This document shows, one piece after another, positions 11,987-23,467 of a stretch of 64,000 nt of DNA. This DNA is from Impatiens glandulifera. Lineage: Eukaryota > Streptophyta > Magnoliopsida > Ericales > Balsaminaceae. The notes under the pieces were generated by a model. That model searched no databases and had not been told where the DNA came from. It saw only the letters and a program-made list of their open reading frames with translations. Location: positions 186,001 to 250,000 of the forward strand of contig NC_061869.1 in assembly GCF_907164915.1 (NCBI RefSeq), written 5' to 3'. Made by a program: the position numbers and the translations under genes. Positions within the stretch are counted from its first letter, which is position 1. Every line of letters begins with the position of its first letter.

Positions 11987-13774
11987 TGTAACACCCCTGA
12001 CTCCTACATTACTTAGACCGAGTAAAGGATGTTTTAAAACGTTAACATACATAAATGAAAAATAGTAACATATGCGGAAAAGTTGTATATTTATATAAGT
12101 GGTGCTACAAAAATTCGGTCTTTTAAAATAAGACACGGTCCTTTACTACAAAAATATTTAAGATACTGTCCATTGTTACAAAAGCTTCGGTCTTTAAGTA
12201 CTAGACCCTAAAAGTACTCGGTCTTCATTCTTTATCCCTCCCTTCACACACAATTCGTGCAACTTGCCCCACTCCAAGCCTCCCTTCATCATGGCTAATA
12301 AAATCTATTGTTGTGTACTTACACCATACAAGTATAGTGAGTCTAAAGACCCAACAAACATTTAAAAGATTATAGAAAGACATTTAAAAACTTCTTGGTA
12401 TTGATATGCTGGTTTATAAAATCATTTCTCATAGTGATGGAACAATAACATCTCGAGCACATATTTGGACCCTTGACCTTGAGAGCTGATCCTCAAGGTG
12501 AGGTATCCGTTTTGAGCACATATTTGGAGGGCACTCTTCCGAGTCTATCCCTAAAGTCCACAACTTTGTTAGACACATTTTGTGTGGGTAGATCTTCTGA
12601 TAGCTCATGTTCAGAAATCAATCCCATAATAAGCAGCCATAATTTTGGAATCGGACTACCAGAGCTCATGTTGGCTAGCCTTCATCCCATATCCATCAAA
12701 ACCAAACATCATTATTCACTATGGTTTCCATAAAAACATATCTTATTTTGGAAAACAGATTATACCTTAAAAAACAAATTATATTTTGGAGAAACGAATT
12801 ATATCTTGGAGAAACAGATTATACTTTGAAGAACAGATTATACTTTGAAGAATAGATTATACTTTGAAAAACATATTATACTTTGAAGAAAATATCATAC
12901 TTTATAAAATAGATTATATAAAGCTGGTGTGAGTTTCTAAAGATATGTTGAGAAAAGAGCTTGCCTTAGATGATCTTGCTAAAGTGAAGAAAGTTCTTAA
13001 ATGACTTTCTTAAATGGATTCTTCTAAAGTATGTCTTCTTGTTTCTTAGTGAGAGAAAGATATGATAAAATGAAAGAATAGGAGCAGTATATATAGGACT
13101 CAATAATGGTTGGTCATTGGTTGGTCATAGCATGGGTTAAACAATTATTTAATGAAAAATGTTGGTCATGGCCTTGTCATAGGCATGGGTTGGACAAGTT
13201 GAAAAGGAAAAGGGTTTGTCATGACTTTGTCATAGGCATGGGTTAGACAAGTTGATAATGAAAAAGGTTTGTCATGGCTTTTTCATAGAATGGGTTAAAT
13301 ATTTGTTTAATGAAAAGGGTTTGTCATCGGCCGGTCATAGTATGGGTTGTATATTTTAATATAAAGGGTTTGTCATCAGCTAGTCATAGTATGGGTTGTA
13401 TATATTAATATAAAGGGTTTGTCATCAGCTGGTCATAGTATGGGTTGTATATTTTAATATAAAGGGCTTGTCATGACATGGGGTGACATAGGCATGAGGT
13501 AGCAAGAGTATGGGTGGCTGAAGTATGGGTTTTAAGAAGTATGAGTTTGCATAAGAATGACGTGGAATAAGTATGGGTTGGGTGAATTATGAATAAGGCA
13601 AGAATATCCTCGGTCGGACCCCTCGGTCTTGACACATATTTTCCTCGGTCTTGACACCTATTTTTCTCGGTCTTGACACTTATTTTCCTCGGTCTTTACA
13701 CAAATTTTTCATGGGTCCTTGGTTTTGGCCAGGACCGAAGATACTCGATCGAAAGTGAATTTTTGGGCGTGACA
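11987..13774 (+). mobile_element. Solo LTR (copy A), 1,788 bp, TSD catcg
   Basis: Starts TGTAACACCCC and ends GGGCGTGACA, so it has the TG...CA ends of an LTR. It is flanked on both sides by catcg (11982-11986 and 13775-13779), an exact 5-bp target duplication. There is no coding sequence or second LTR, so it is a solo LTR nested in the 3' non-coding part of the Copia element. Inside are short tandem repeats: a run around AACAGATTATACTTTGAAG at 12750-12915, a roughly 65-bp unit around TTTGTCATAGGCATGGGTT at 13090-13470, and repeated CTCGGTCTTGACAC at 13605-13720. The same family recurs inverted at 43529-44843. Confidence 0.85.
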
Positions 13775-13916
13775 CATCGAGTCTACTATCGGCTAGTATA
13801 GTTATATACTTTCATAAGGGAAGGTTCAAAGGGTTACACATACCTATCCTATGTAGAATTCAACTAGTGAACCTTTCATTGTGTTAATCTTTTTAATTTC
13901 CATTAATGTGGGGGAT

Positions 13917-14858
13917 TGTTTGAATTAAACTAATTCCATTAATTCAATGGAAATGATATTTGGGCAAATGAAATTTACACCAATTTCAAATGTGAATTAG
14001 TGGTGTGAATTAATCCAAATAAAATTCACATGAAATTTAAATGTAAATTAATTGTGAAATTAATCAAATTGAAATTCACATGAAATTCAAATGTGAATTA
14101 AAGTGAAATTAATCTAAATGAAATTCACATGTGAATTAATTGTGAAATTAATCCAAATGAAATTCACATGAAATTCAAATGTGAATTAATTGTGAAATTA
14201 ATCCAAATGAAATTCATATCAACTTCAAATATGAATTAAGGTGAAATTTAATCCAAATGGAATTCATATCAAATTCATTGTGAATTAAATTTGTTAATTA
14301 TTATGATTAATGTAACTTGCAAGGATGATGAAAAGGCAAGCAAGGATAACCGTTGGATGAATAAATGATGAATTAGTGGTCGTTAGATTAAAGAATTGAT
14401 TATGAGTTTAATTTTCAACTATAAATATCCCTTCACATTGTATTCCTCTCCACACATTATCTTATCACTTCTCACTCTAGAATTCTAAAAGTATTTCCTT
14501 GTTTCTTGTGAGTATTCTTGTGAGTGTTCTTCGAGCTTCTTGACTCGATCATTTTCTTTATGAAACTCAGTGATTGTGATTTAGGTACTTTTGTCTAGTT
14601 AATTGTTATAGTGGTTTGTCTATACTAAATTATTGCAGGTTCCGTTATACCCTAGGAAGCAGCCACCGACAAAACACTCCAGCACAAACGAGAGATGGTG
14701 AAACTATTTTAAGGGAACTGTGATTCCACGGGCCTCAGAGCAAACGAGAAGATTTTTCTTCATCTCTTAAATAATCTATTGTATCTGTTCTATTATCATT
14801 ATATTGTATTCATATATTATTTACGTGTAATAGTTATGAGATAAGATTACTAATAACA
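13917..14858 (+). repeat. Copia 3' LTR, 942 bp
   Basis: Follows the purine-rich ATGTGGGGGAT and runs from TGTTTGAATTAAAC to TAATAACA, giving TGTT...AACA ends. The first half is a series of similar AT-rich units around GAAATTCACATGAAATTCAA (about 13965-14290). No second LTR was found to the left. Confidence 0.8.
14420..14427 (+). promoter_or_regulatory. Possible LTR TATA box
   Basis: TATAAATA lies in the 3' LTR and is followed 35-60 bp later by a pyrimidine-rich stretch (CCTCTCCACAC), as at a transcription start. Position within the LTR fits a U3/R boundary. No transcript evidence. Confidence 0.4.
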
Positions 14859-15345
14859 AGATGATGGTCAATTGAGGGGTTAGTGGGTGGTTTGCCGATG
14901 GGATAAAAAGACATATGTAAAAGTGTGGTCATAAGATGTGGGTCAATTGGAGTGTTTGTGGCTGAGTTTGACGAGATATATGTGGTGTGTCATCAATTGA
15001 GGTCGACAAAGATTGGTGTGTAGTTTGCCGAGGGGATAAAAATGCATATGAAAAAGTGTGAGTCATAAGATGATGGTCAATTGAGGGGTTAGTGGGTGGT
15101 TTTCCGATGGGATAAAGAGGCATATGAAAAAGTGTGAGTCACAAGATGAGGGTCAAATGGAGGGTTAGTGGTTGAGTTTGACGAGATATATGAGGTATGT
15201 CATCATTTGAGGTCGACAAAAATCGATGGATGGTTTGCCGAGGGAATAAATAATGCATATGAAAAAGTGTAAGTCACAAAATGATGGTCAATTAAGGGGT
15301 TATAATGGTCAATTAAGGGGTTAAGTGGATGCATATGAAATAAAA
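14859..15345 (+). repeat. Second minisatellite block, right of the Copia element
   Basis: Repeats of a unit with GATGGTCAATTGAGGGGTT, GGTGGTTTGCCGATGGGATA and AAAAAGTGTGAGTCATAAG, alternating with a variant holding GTTTGACGAGATATATG. The higher-order unit is about 180-200 bp. The same unit is present at about 8660-8768, just left of the Copia element, so the element split one array. Confidence 0.75.
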
Positions 15346-16049
15346 TATATGTTAATATTAAATTTAAACTTAATTTTTACAAACTAAAACTAATTTTAAA
15401 TTAATTAGATTTGAATAATATTAATTTTATCTAAATATTTATAGATAAATAATATTATATATATTCTTATTCGTGCATTTGCATGGGATTCTCTAGCCAA
15501 ATTCTGAACGTACGATAAAATTTATATTTGCATATATATAGTCAAAATAACGAAAAATCCATAAAAATTACCTGAGAAGATATCTGTCAAAAAAATCTAC
15601 GATATCAAATGAATTCTAAAAATTCTTTATTAAAAAAAACTCAATATTCCACGACATTATCTTTTTTTGTTGTAAAAAAAATATACGTTTCTTACTTAAA
15701 AAACGATAACCAACATAGTTGTATAATATGCTTGCTAAAGAAAAAAATATCAACTTAAATTCAAGTGGAGAGAAACAATGCATTAAATGGCTAATACAGT
15801 CATAAACAATATAACTTTAATTTTCTCTAAAATAAAATATATAAATTAATAGAGAAATTACAGTATGTAGTCTCTTTTATTTACACATTTTTGTAAGTAT
15901 TAATTGTATATCAATATTTATTCAAATAATTAATTTGTAAATAAATAGAATTGAATATGAATTTAAATTCATAAACAACAAAATTCAAAAAAACTTATAG
16001 ATACTAATTATAAAACTTTAATTAAATTATGTAATAAATATATTCATCT
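15346..16049. other. AT-rich spacer with possible Helitron end remnant
   Basis: No gene seen. At about 15471-15496 a hairpin-like TCGTGCATTTGCATGG is followed by CTAG, which resembles a Helitron 3' end. The base after CTAG is C rather than T, so this is a weak remnant. Confidence 0.4.
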
Positions 16050-16626
16050 AACAAATTTATATATATAATGATTCTTAATTTTTAAAGTGTTTGAATTGTC
16101 AAATCGAGAGCTGTGATTAATTTGGATATATATGTGAGAATAAATGGATACTTGAGTCGAATTGTGAGTTGACCCGCCCATAAACTTAAAACAGTTTAAA
16201 ATAAAATTAAAAATGTTATATGTATGTTTCGAACTCCCGACCTAACAAAACAAGTACAACCCAATCTAGACTAATAACATTTTATATTTTAAATTCAACA
16301 CAAAATTAGATGAAAGCGGGACATTTAATCATATAAGTTCAACTTTTTAACTAATATATATATATATAATAATAATAATGATGCTTAATTTTTAAAGTGT
16401 CCGAATTGCCGGATCGAGAGCTGTGGTTAATTTGGATATATGTGAAAATAATGAATACTTGAGTCGGATTTGGGGTTGACCCGCCCATAAACTTAAAATG
16501 ATTTAAAATAAAATTAAAAATATTATAGGTATGTTTTGAATTTAAAATGCTATCACATTTTTACTGTAATTTTTTTTCGCGATTTTTTATATCATTATTC
16601 GTGCAAATGCACGGACTACATGCTAG
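16050..16626 (+). mobile_element. Helitron-like element, tandem dimer, plus strand
   Basis: Two direct copies of a roughly 310-bp unit (from about 16057 and about 16368) share TTTTTAAAGTGT, TCGAGAGCTGTG and GTTGACCCGCCCATAAAC. The right end has the palindrome CGTGCAAATGCACG, nine bases of spacer and CTAG at 16623-16626, followed by T. This is the Helitron 3' layout. The 5' TC end is not clear. No coding sequence, so non-autonomous. The same family lies inverted at 62678-63310. Confidence 0.6.
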
Positions 16627-17213
16627 TTTATATTAATGACAGAGGGAACAAAAGATTTATAGTAAATAATGTGAAAATGTGACTAAATGTTTATTTATTT
16701 TTCTTCTCTCCATTAATATTTTTTTTTCTCTTTATTAATAATTTATTTTTTATAATATATAAATATATATAATTTAAAATATATATTATATTTGATAAAT
16801 ATATATTTAAGAGAATAAAAACTTAAATATAAATTCTTAATTGTTTTTTAATTATTTATTTTTCACCTCTATTAATTTTCATGTATATCCTCTGTTAATA
16901 TATATATATATATATATATATTTATTTATAGTTAATAATTTATTTATTTATTTATTAACTCTCATCTTTAAGTGTTTTTTTTTTCTATTTATTTGAATAT
17001 TAATAGTTCATAATTTAGGTTATATTTATCTTATAATATTTAATATCATAGTAGTCCAATTTCAAATAAAATAAATAATAACAAAAATTTGATAATATAT
17101 TTAAAATTATAAAAAATTATATGTTAAACATGACTAGTATTAGATGGTTTTCACTAATGATATCAATGTTAATAGATCTAACTGTTTGAGCATTAGTTAT
17201 AATATATGAATAG
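16627..17213. other. AT-rich intergenic, nothing recognised
   Basis: Low-complexity AT-rich sequence with an (AT)n run near 16901-16922. No coding signal or repeat family recognised. Confidence 0.5.
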
Positions 17214-17728
17214 GGATGTTTCATAATGCCTAGACGTTTAGTGGGGGCCTAAGTAGGGCCTAGGCGGTGTACTTCAATTTAACAATAAATCTGTAATTAG
17301 TTAAAAAAATGAAGGAAAGAGTAATATCAAACAATTTAAATATACAATTACAACTATTAATAATCAATTCCAAAATTTCAAATATGAGAATAACAGGATT
17401 TCAATCATTCCAACCATCACAAACTTTTAAATAAAACTACAAGTTTACAACAATACACCAAAATTATAAAATTTCAAATTCTAATGTCCAAACATCACAA
17501 TAGGCATAATATAAAATAATATAATAATAATAATAGACACGAAGTAGACTAAAAAAATGATGAGTTAGACAATTGATAGATTATTTTAATTAGAAACTAA
17601 ATAAAAAATAAAAAAATTGGTTGGGTTCCTGAATTGATTTAGGCGATCGAGCAATTTTTTCAAAAGAATAGAGGCTTTTCGGTGCGCGCCTAACGATTAG
17701 GCGGCTAGGCCGAAATTTGGAACACTTA
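17214..17728. mobile_element. Candidate MITE (hAT-like ends)
   Basis: The left end reads GGATGTTTCATAATGCCTAG and the right end, reversed, GTGTTCCAAATTTCGGCCTAG less one base; these are imperfect terminal inverted repeats. GC-richer ends (GCCTAGGCGG; TTAGGCGGCTAGGCC) flank an AT-rich core of about 400 bp without genes. No clear target duplication was found, so the class is uncertain. Confidence 0.42.
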
Positions 17729-17976
17729 TTTTGACTATAATGTTTTAAATTTATTAGGATTTATTAATTATTTTTTAAGACGAAGAACTAAATATTTATT
17801 ATTATATTAAAAAAATAGTCAAATTAAAAATAATTATTTAAATAGTAATATTAAAATATAAATAATTAAATTTACAAAATAATAATGTAAATATTAATAT
17901 TAAAATATAAGTAATCGAATTTATAAAATTAACCATTTAAATTGATATATTAAAATATAAATTTTCAAATTTATAA

Positions 17977-17980
<4 letters not shown>

Positions 17981-18042
<62 letters not shown>
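17981..18042. repeat. (AT)n microsatellite
   Basis: About 31 uninterrupted AT repeats, just outside the left end of the large MULE. Confidence 0.9.
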
Positions 18043-18048
<6 letters not shown>

Positions 18049-18139
18049 AATGAGTTAAACAAATATTGAGTTTGAACCAAGATTATAACGTTGAAAACAA
18101 GGTTATATTGGGAAAATTAATTCCAAACATGGTTAGTTG

Positions 18140-18360
18140 GGGAAGGGAAATTTGATAATATGACCTTAAAAAGAAGGGAAATTTGATATTTAACTTCCAT
18201 AATAACTTTTTTATTTTTTAATCTTTTTTTTTATTTTTTTCTAATTTTACCCTTAATAACCTTTTTACTTTTTACAATTTTTTTCTTTTTTCTTTTCTTT
18301 TTCTTTTCTTTTTCTTTTTCTTTTCCCTTCTTTTCTTTCCTTTCCCTCTCATTCACTGGT
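18140..18360 (+). repeat. Left terminal inverted repeat of large MULE
   Basis: Contains GATATTTAACTTCCATAATA, a T-rich run, TTTTACCCTTAATAACCTTT and a TTTTC-rich tract. It mirrors 27530-27750 read on the other strand. Confidence 0.7.
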
Positions 18361-18668
18361 TGGTCCCCCCACCCACATGTCCCATTTCCCAAACCCAATC
18401 ACCATTCTCTTCTCCCGTTTCCTTTCCACCGCGACCCCACCACCCTCCCTTCCCCCAACTGCCAGCCACCGAACCGAGGGAGACCCAACAGCCACCGCCG
18501 CCAACCACACAGCTCCGCGACGATACCTGAGACCCAATTAAGACCCCGCGACGAGACCAACCGACCAACATCTAAATGGGTACGTTCATTTCTATCATTC
18601 TCATTTCATTCACGTTGAAATGTTGTCAAAATGTTACGGTTGAAATGCTGGGAAATGCTACGTAAACG

Positions 18669-19045
18669 AAATGCTGTCAAAATCGGTCCCCACGCCCCAC
18701 GCTCAACCCCCACGCCCCACGCCCAATCTCCAACCCCCACGCCCCACGCCTAACTCCCACGCCCACGGTCAACCCCCACGCCCCACGCCCCGCCCAACCC
18801 CCACGCCCCACGCCAAAAGCATAAACCCTAAACCCTAAACCCTAAACCCTGAACCCTAAACCCTGAACCCTGAACCCTAAACCCTAAAGTCTAAACCCTA
18901 AACCCCCACGCCCAACCCTCACGCCCCACGCCCAAGTCTCACGCCCCTCGCCCAAGACCCACGTCCAACCCCCACGTCCAACCCCCACGCCCCACGCCAA
19001 TCCCCACGCCCCCCCACGACCCACGCCCAAGCCCCACGATCCATT
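18669..19045 (-). repeat. C-rich minisatellite array 1 (transposase intron)
   Basis: Runs of CCCACGCCCCACGCCCAA on the plus strand, i.e. G-rich on the minus strand, inside intron 1 of the transposase gene. It is interrupted by telomere-like repeats at 18826-18907. Confidence 0.85.
18826..18907 (+). repeat. Short interstitial telomere-like tract
   Basis: About ten copies of AAACCCT with variants GAACCCT, the plant telomere repeat (TTTAGGG) on the other strand. It lies within array 1. A trace (AAACCCTAAAACCCTAA) recurs beside array 5 at about 27090-27120. Confidence 0.85.
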
Positions 19046-21779
19046 TATGTTAGGTTTTGTTTACTACACTAACATTTAAATTTCTATCAATTGCAGATTC
19101 CAATTTATATGTTAGCTGTTTTGTCCTATATGATGGTGAGTGGCTGAAAGATGATGAAGGTGTTAGTTCTTTTGAAGCAAATTCTTTAGTAAGTGTGCAT
19201 ATATTCCGAAATACTACATATGAAGAATTAACTGAAATCGTCTATAATGTTATTCGTGTGGACAAAGTGAGATATGATTTAGTGTTGAAAGTGAAGTATA
19301 ATTGTCTTTTTAAAAGAGCTCCTCCTGCTGTTATCCGATGTGATAAAGATGTGATGTTCTATGTGCAACATATTTCGACTTCACACCAAGAGCAAAACAC
19401 TCCTCTTTGTGTATCTTTACTAGAGAAGTCACAACCTTCACACCCAATGGATGAAATCCAAAGAGAGGAGGTTCCTGAATTTGAGCATGAAGATCCACTC
19501 CCCCAAAATGACATACACAATGCAGTAAATGAAGAACAACAAGTCCCATCTCTTCACCCGAGTGAATTGGTTGCTAGTACCCCCTTTTGAACCCAGGCCA
19601 ACCACTTCCCCTATGAGGAAAACATCCATCAATGTTGAGGAACCAATCCCGGTTGAAACAGATGCTCAATTAACCTTTGAAAACGGATTAGAAGTGGGTA
19701 CGTTTTATGAGAATAAAAAAGAACTTCAATTGAGGGTGCATAGATATGCGATGGCTAATCATTTTGAATTCAAAATCGAAAAGTCAACAAAAGTTCTTTG
19801 GTTTGTGAAATGTGTGAATGAAAATTGCAAGTGGAGGTTGCGTAATTTCAAGAGATGTTTGAGATGCGAAAATTACTACATGTACACACATGCTCAATTT
19901 TGACGAGGCAAGAGAATGTGAGGCAAGCACCATCATGGGTAATTGCGGAGTGCATCAAACGTAAGTATATGGACCATCACCATGACCACATGCCTAAGAA
20001 AATAATGGAAGACATGCAGACAAATTATGGGTTTAAGCTGAAATATAATAAGGCTTGGAGGTCTAGGGAACAAGCCTTAATGGCAGTGCGAGGAATAGTG
20101 GAGGAATCATATGGAAAATTGCCATCATACCTGTTCATGTTGGCGAAGAATAACCCAGGTACCATAACTGACATTCAGACGGATGAACATGGCCATTACA
20201 GATATATGTTCATGTCCTTAGGCTGCTCAATCAGAGGTTTCAGGTATTGTCGTCCAGTATTATGCGTCGATGCCAGTTTTCTTAAACACAATATTGGAGG
20301 TCAATTATTGATTGTGATTGCATTAGATGCGAATGAACAACTATTTTCCGTTGCTTTTGGCGTCGTTGATTCGGAGAATAATAACTCTTGGATATATTTC
20401 ATGCAACAATTAAGAGTGGCAATTGGATTAGTCCCGGATCTCGTCTTCGTATCTGATAGACACCCAAGTATTGCCAATGCTTTGTCCGCTGTTTTTCCAG
20501 AAGCACATCACGCGGCATGCACATACCACATCAAAATGAATATTATAGCCAAATTCAAAACCGATAACTGCCACGATGAGTTTGATATGGCTTCACGCGC
20601 ATACACAGTGCCAAAGTTTCATCAACATTTTGACAAGATTAAGACCAAAAACCCTCGTATTGCTGCCTATCTGGAAGAGATAGGAGTGGAGAGATGGAGT
20701 CGTGCATTTTTTCATGGTTTTCGATACAATCAAATGACAAGCAATTACGCTGAGAGCTTTAATAGTCAGTGCAGAAATGCTAGGAAATATCCCATATCAA
20801 CATTAGCTGAGTATTTACGAATTACACTACAAGAATGGTTTAATGATAGAAGAGAAAAAGCTTCTAACCACACAGAACATTTATCTCAATATTATGAAAA
20901 GTTCTTACGTGAACAAGCTGAGAAGGCAGATTCTACAACGTTAATCCGCTTAACAGATTCGAGTTTCATGTGAATGACGGTCAACATGATTTTCAAGTTG
21001 ATCTCCAAACTCGAACTTGTACTTGTAGGGTATTTGATCTATCTGGTCTTCCTTGTAAACATGCCCTTGCTGCTGCCCGTTCTCGGAAAACTATTCCATA
21101 TGAGTACTGCTCAAGGTTAGAGAATTATTGCATTGTTTAATTCTAAGATTGAATTTATATAACTTAAATATTATTATTTTTTCAGGTTTTTCACAACTGA
21201 AGCATGGTGCATGGAATATGTAGATACATGTTATCCAGTTTGCGATGAAGGTTTTTTGGATATTCCAGAAAATATCAAGGAACAAGTTTGTCTAAAACCC
21301 CCCATCAAGGTTAAGAAGGGTAGGCCAACAACAAAGCGTAGGCCATCACAAGGTGAGCCTCGTAAGGAATAGAGACGATGCAACTCATGTGGCGGTCGAG
21401 GCCATAACAGGGCAACATGCAAAGTAGTGATGCCTACACCATCTACTTCAAGACAACAAGTGTCACAACCTTCACAACCATCATAGTTGGCCAAACCTTC
21501 ACAATCTTCATCTTTGCCACATTCTCTAGACAATATTTCTTTTGGTTAAATTGTATCTTTTTGTTAAATTGTATGTTTTTGCACCAACTGAATTAGTGAC
21601 TATTCCACATGATGTTTTATATATATATATATATATATGTAGGTGGTAGTTTTGTCCAGGTGGTATATGTGCAGGTGCCTTTTTTATATATGTGCAGGTG
21701 CCTTTTTTCTGTTGTAACAGATCTGATGTGCAGGTGCCCAAATGCAATAAGTTTTCATCATGTTCAGGAATTCAATGGA

Positions 21780-22395
21780 GTTGAGCGTGGGGAGTGGGCC
21801 TTGGGCATGGGGCGTTGTCCTTTGGGCGTTGGGCGTGGGCCATTGGGCGTGGGGCGTGGGCCTTTGGGCGTGGGGCGTGGGGAGTGGGCATGGGGCGTGG
21901 GCCTTTGGGCGTGGGACGTGGACCTTTGGGCGTGGGGGTTGGGCGTGGGGCGTGGGGCGTGGGGAGTGGGCATGGGCCTTGGGCGTGGGACGTGGGCCTT
22001 GGGCGTGGGACGTGGGCCTTTGGGCGTGGGGCGTGGGCGTGGGGCGTGGGCCTTTGGGCGTGGGGCGTGGGCCTTTGGGCGTGGGGCGTGGGCCTTTGGG
22101 CGTGGGGTGTGGGCCTCTGGGCGTGGGGAGTGGGCCTCTGGGCGTGGGGAGTGGGCCTCTGGGCGTGGGGAGTGGGCCTTTGGGCGTGGGGAGTGGGCGT
22201 GAGCGTGGGGCGTGGGCCTTTGGGCGTGAGCCTTTGGGCGTGGGGAGTGGGCGTGAGCGTGGGGTGTGGGCCTTTGGGCGTGAGCCTTTAGGCGTGGGGC
22301 GTGGGCCTTTGGGCGTGGGGGTTGGGCGTGGGGGTTACGTGGGGCGTGAGGGTTGGGCGTGGGGCGTGGGAGTTGGGCGTGGGGCGTTGGGCTTT
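21780..22395 (+). repeat. G-rich minisatellite array 2 (spacer between converging genes)
   Basis: About 600 bp of GGGCGTGG blocks alternating with GGGCCTTT, with a clear 21-bp period around 22010-22200. Period and composition keep all three plus-strand frames open for 165-218 codons. It lies between the transposase stop and the Ulp gene stop. G-runs of 3-5 separated by 2-5 bases fit the G-quadruplex pattern. Confidence 0.9.
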
Positions 22396-23214
22396 ACATA
22401 TTGTTACTTGAATTAATTTAAGGTTTTGTTATACATATTATTATTGGAAAATATTAGTCATTTGAATCTAACAAAGACAACAATAATTAACTAATTTTAG
22501 AATGAAATTTGAAGCAAACAAATTAACTATTTATATTGAATTTAGATGAAGGGTCTACAATTTGATAGAATAACCTTACTGCCCATTTGTTTCTCCAAAA
22601 AATCATATTTTTAGTGACCACATTTGATATATTCAATGAGACAGTAAGGTATTCCAAATGCATAATAGTAAAAACCCCACAGTCCCCACTTTTGGTTGTC
22701 TTTCGGACTATTGGGTGTGGTATTATGGAGTATGGCATCGCATCCAATTTGATCTGTGGAAACCTTTGTTTATCGCCCGTGGTGAACCCCTGTTCAAGCA
22801 AGTACGACACCATTACACACATTGGTTTCAAGAAGTCGTCATATTCATCCTTTCGGAACATATTATGTTCGCAGTCATATACATATATGCACCAATCTTG
22901 TAGATGAATCTTGCACAGGACCCAGTGCTTCTACTTTAGGTTCAAGGGTACATATATCATATCAACAATATTCCAATGATTACTTCCTTCACCAAATACG
23001 TATTCCATGAGATCGTCGAATTCGTAGCCTGCAGGATTCGGGGTAAACATATCATAGCGATTATTCATCTTCTGAGAGAATTTAGAGTCAGCAATTGAGA
23101 AATTTCTTGGATATGTCTTAGGGTACTCCACAACCCTTCATTTTAGTAAAATTATTGGATCTGTCATCTATCTCCTACGAAAAAACTATTGATTAAGCAA
23201 AAATTATTAGGCGT

Positions 23215-23467
23215 AGAACGTGGGCGTGGGGGTTGAGCGTTGGGAGTGAGGGTTGAGCGTGGGGCGTGGGGGTTGAGCGTGGGGCGTGGGGCTTGGGCGT
23301 TGGGGCGTTGGGGCGTTGGGGCGTGGGGGTTGGGCGTTGGGGTTGAGCCTGGGGCGTGGGGGTTGGGCGTGGGGCGTGGGGAGTGGGCGTGGGGGTTGGG
23401 CGTGAGGCGTGGGGGTTGGGCGTGAGGCGTGGGGAGTGGGCGTGGGGTGTGGGGGTTGGGCGTGGGG
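23215..23467 (+). repeat. G-rich minisatellite array 3 (Ulp gene intron)
   Basis: Copies of GGGCGTGGGG and GGGGGTTGGGCGTGG inside the intron that splits the protease domain between WLHDT and the PKTYPRNFS segment. The donor lies at about 23497 (minus strand GTAAGTA). Confidence 0.85.

Larger units (their letters stand above)
8769..14858 (+). mobile_element. 5'-truncated Ty1/Copia retrotransposon with nested solo LTR
   Basis: From 8769 the sequence enters a Copia polyprotein at the end of the protease, continues through integrase, reverse transcriptase and RNase H to 11625, then a 3' non-coding region, a polypurine tract (about 13905-13916) and a 3' LTR (13917-14858). The 5' LTR, gag and most of protease are missing. 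The left junction runs directly into minisatellite unit GGTCAATTGAGGG, and the same unit resumes just after the 3' LTR. The element therefore sits inside that array, and its 5' part was probably lost by deletion into a neighbouring unit. Another retroelement's solo LTR interrupts the 3' region at 11987-13774. Confidence 0.88.
18576..21486 (+). pseudogene. MuDR-type MULE transposase (PB1-like, DDE, SWIM), broken
   Basis: The likely start is ATGG at 18576-18579, then a GT-AG intron (18580-19096) holding the C-rich array, then 19097-21115, a short intron, and 21186-21486. In order: an N-terminal PB1-like domain (about 19097-19390), the MuDR DNA-binding domain (about 19680-19860) and the DDE transposase core. 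The core shows CVDASFLKH (first Asp), FVSDRHPS (second Asp), CTYHIKMN and NYAESFNSQC (Glu). A SWIM zinc motif (CTC...CKH, about 21016-21062) and a zinc knuckle (CNSCGGRGHNRATCK, about 21379-21423) follow. Frameshifts lie at about 19585, 19851 and 20935. An in-frame TAG at 21370-21372 precedes the zinc knuckle. The catalytic residues survive but no continuous protein is possible. Confidence 0.87.

Noticed and set aside
21609..22416. Three overlapping plus-strand open frames of 165-218 codons rich in Gly, Trp, Val and Arg
   Set aside because: They exist only because the GGGCGTGG repeat has a 21-bp period and lacks stop codons; the same repeat gives similar frames in every array. No domain and no start context.
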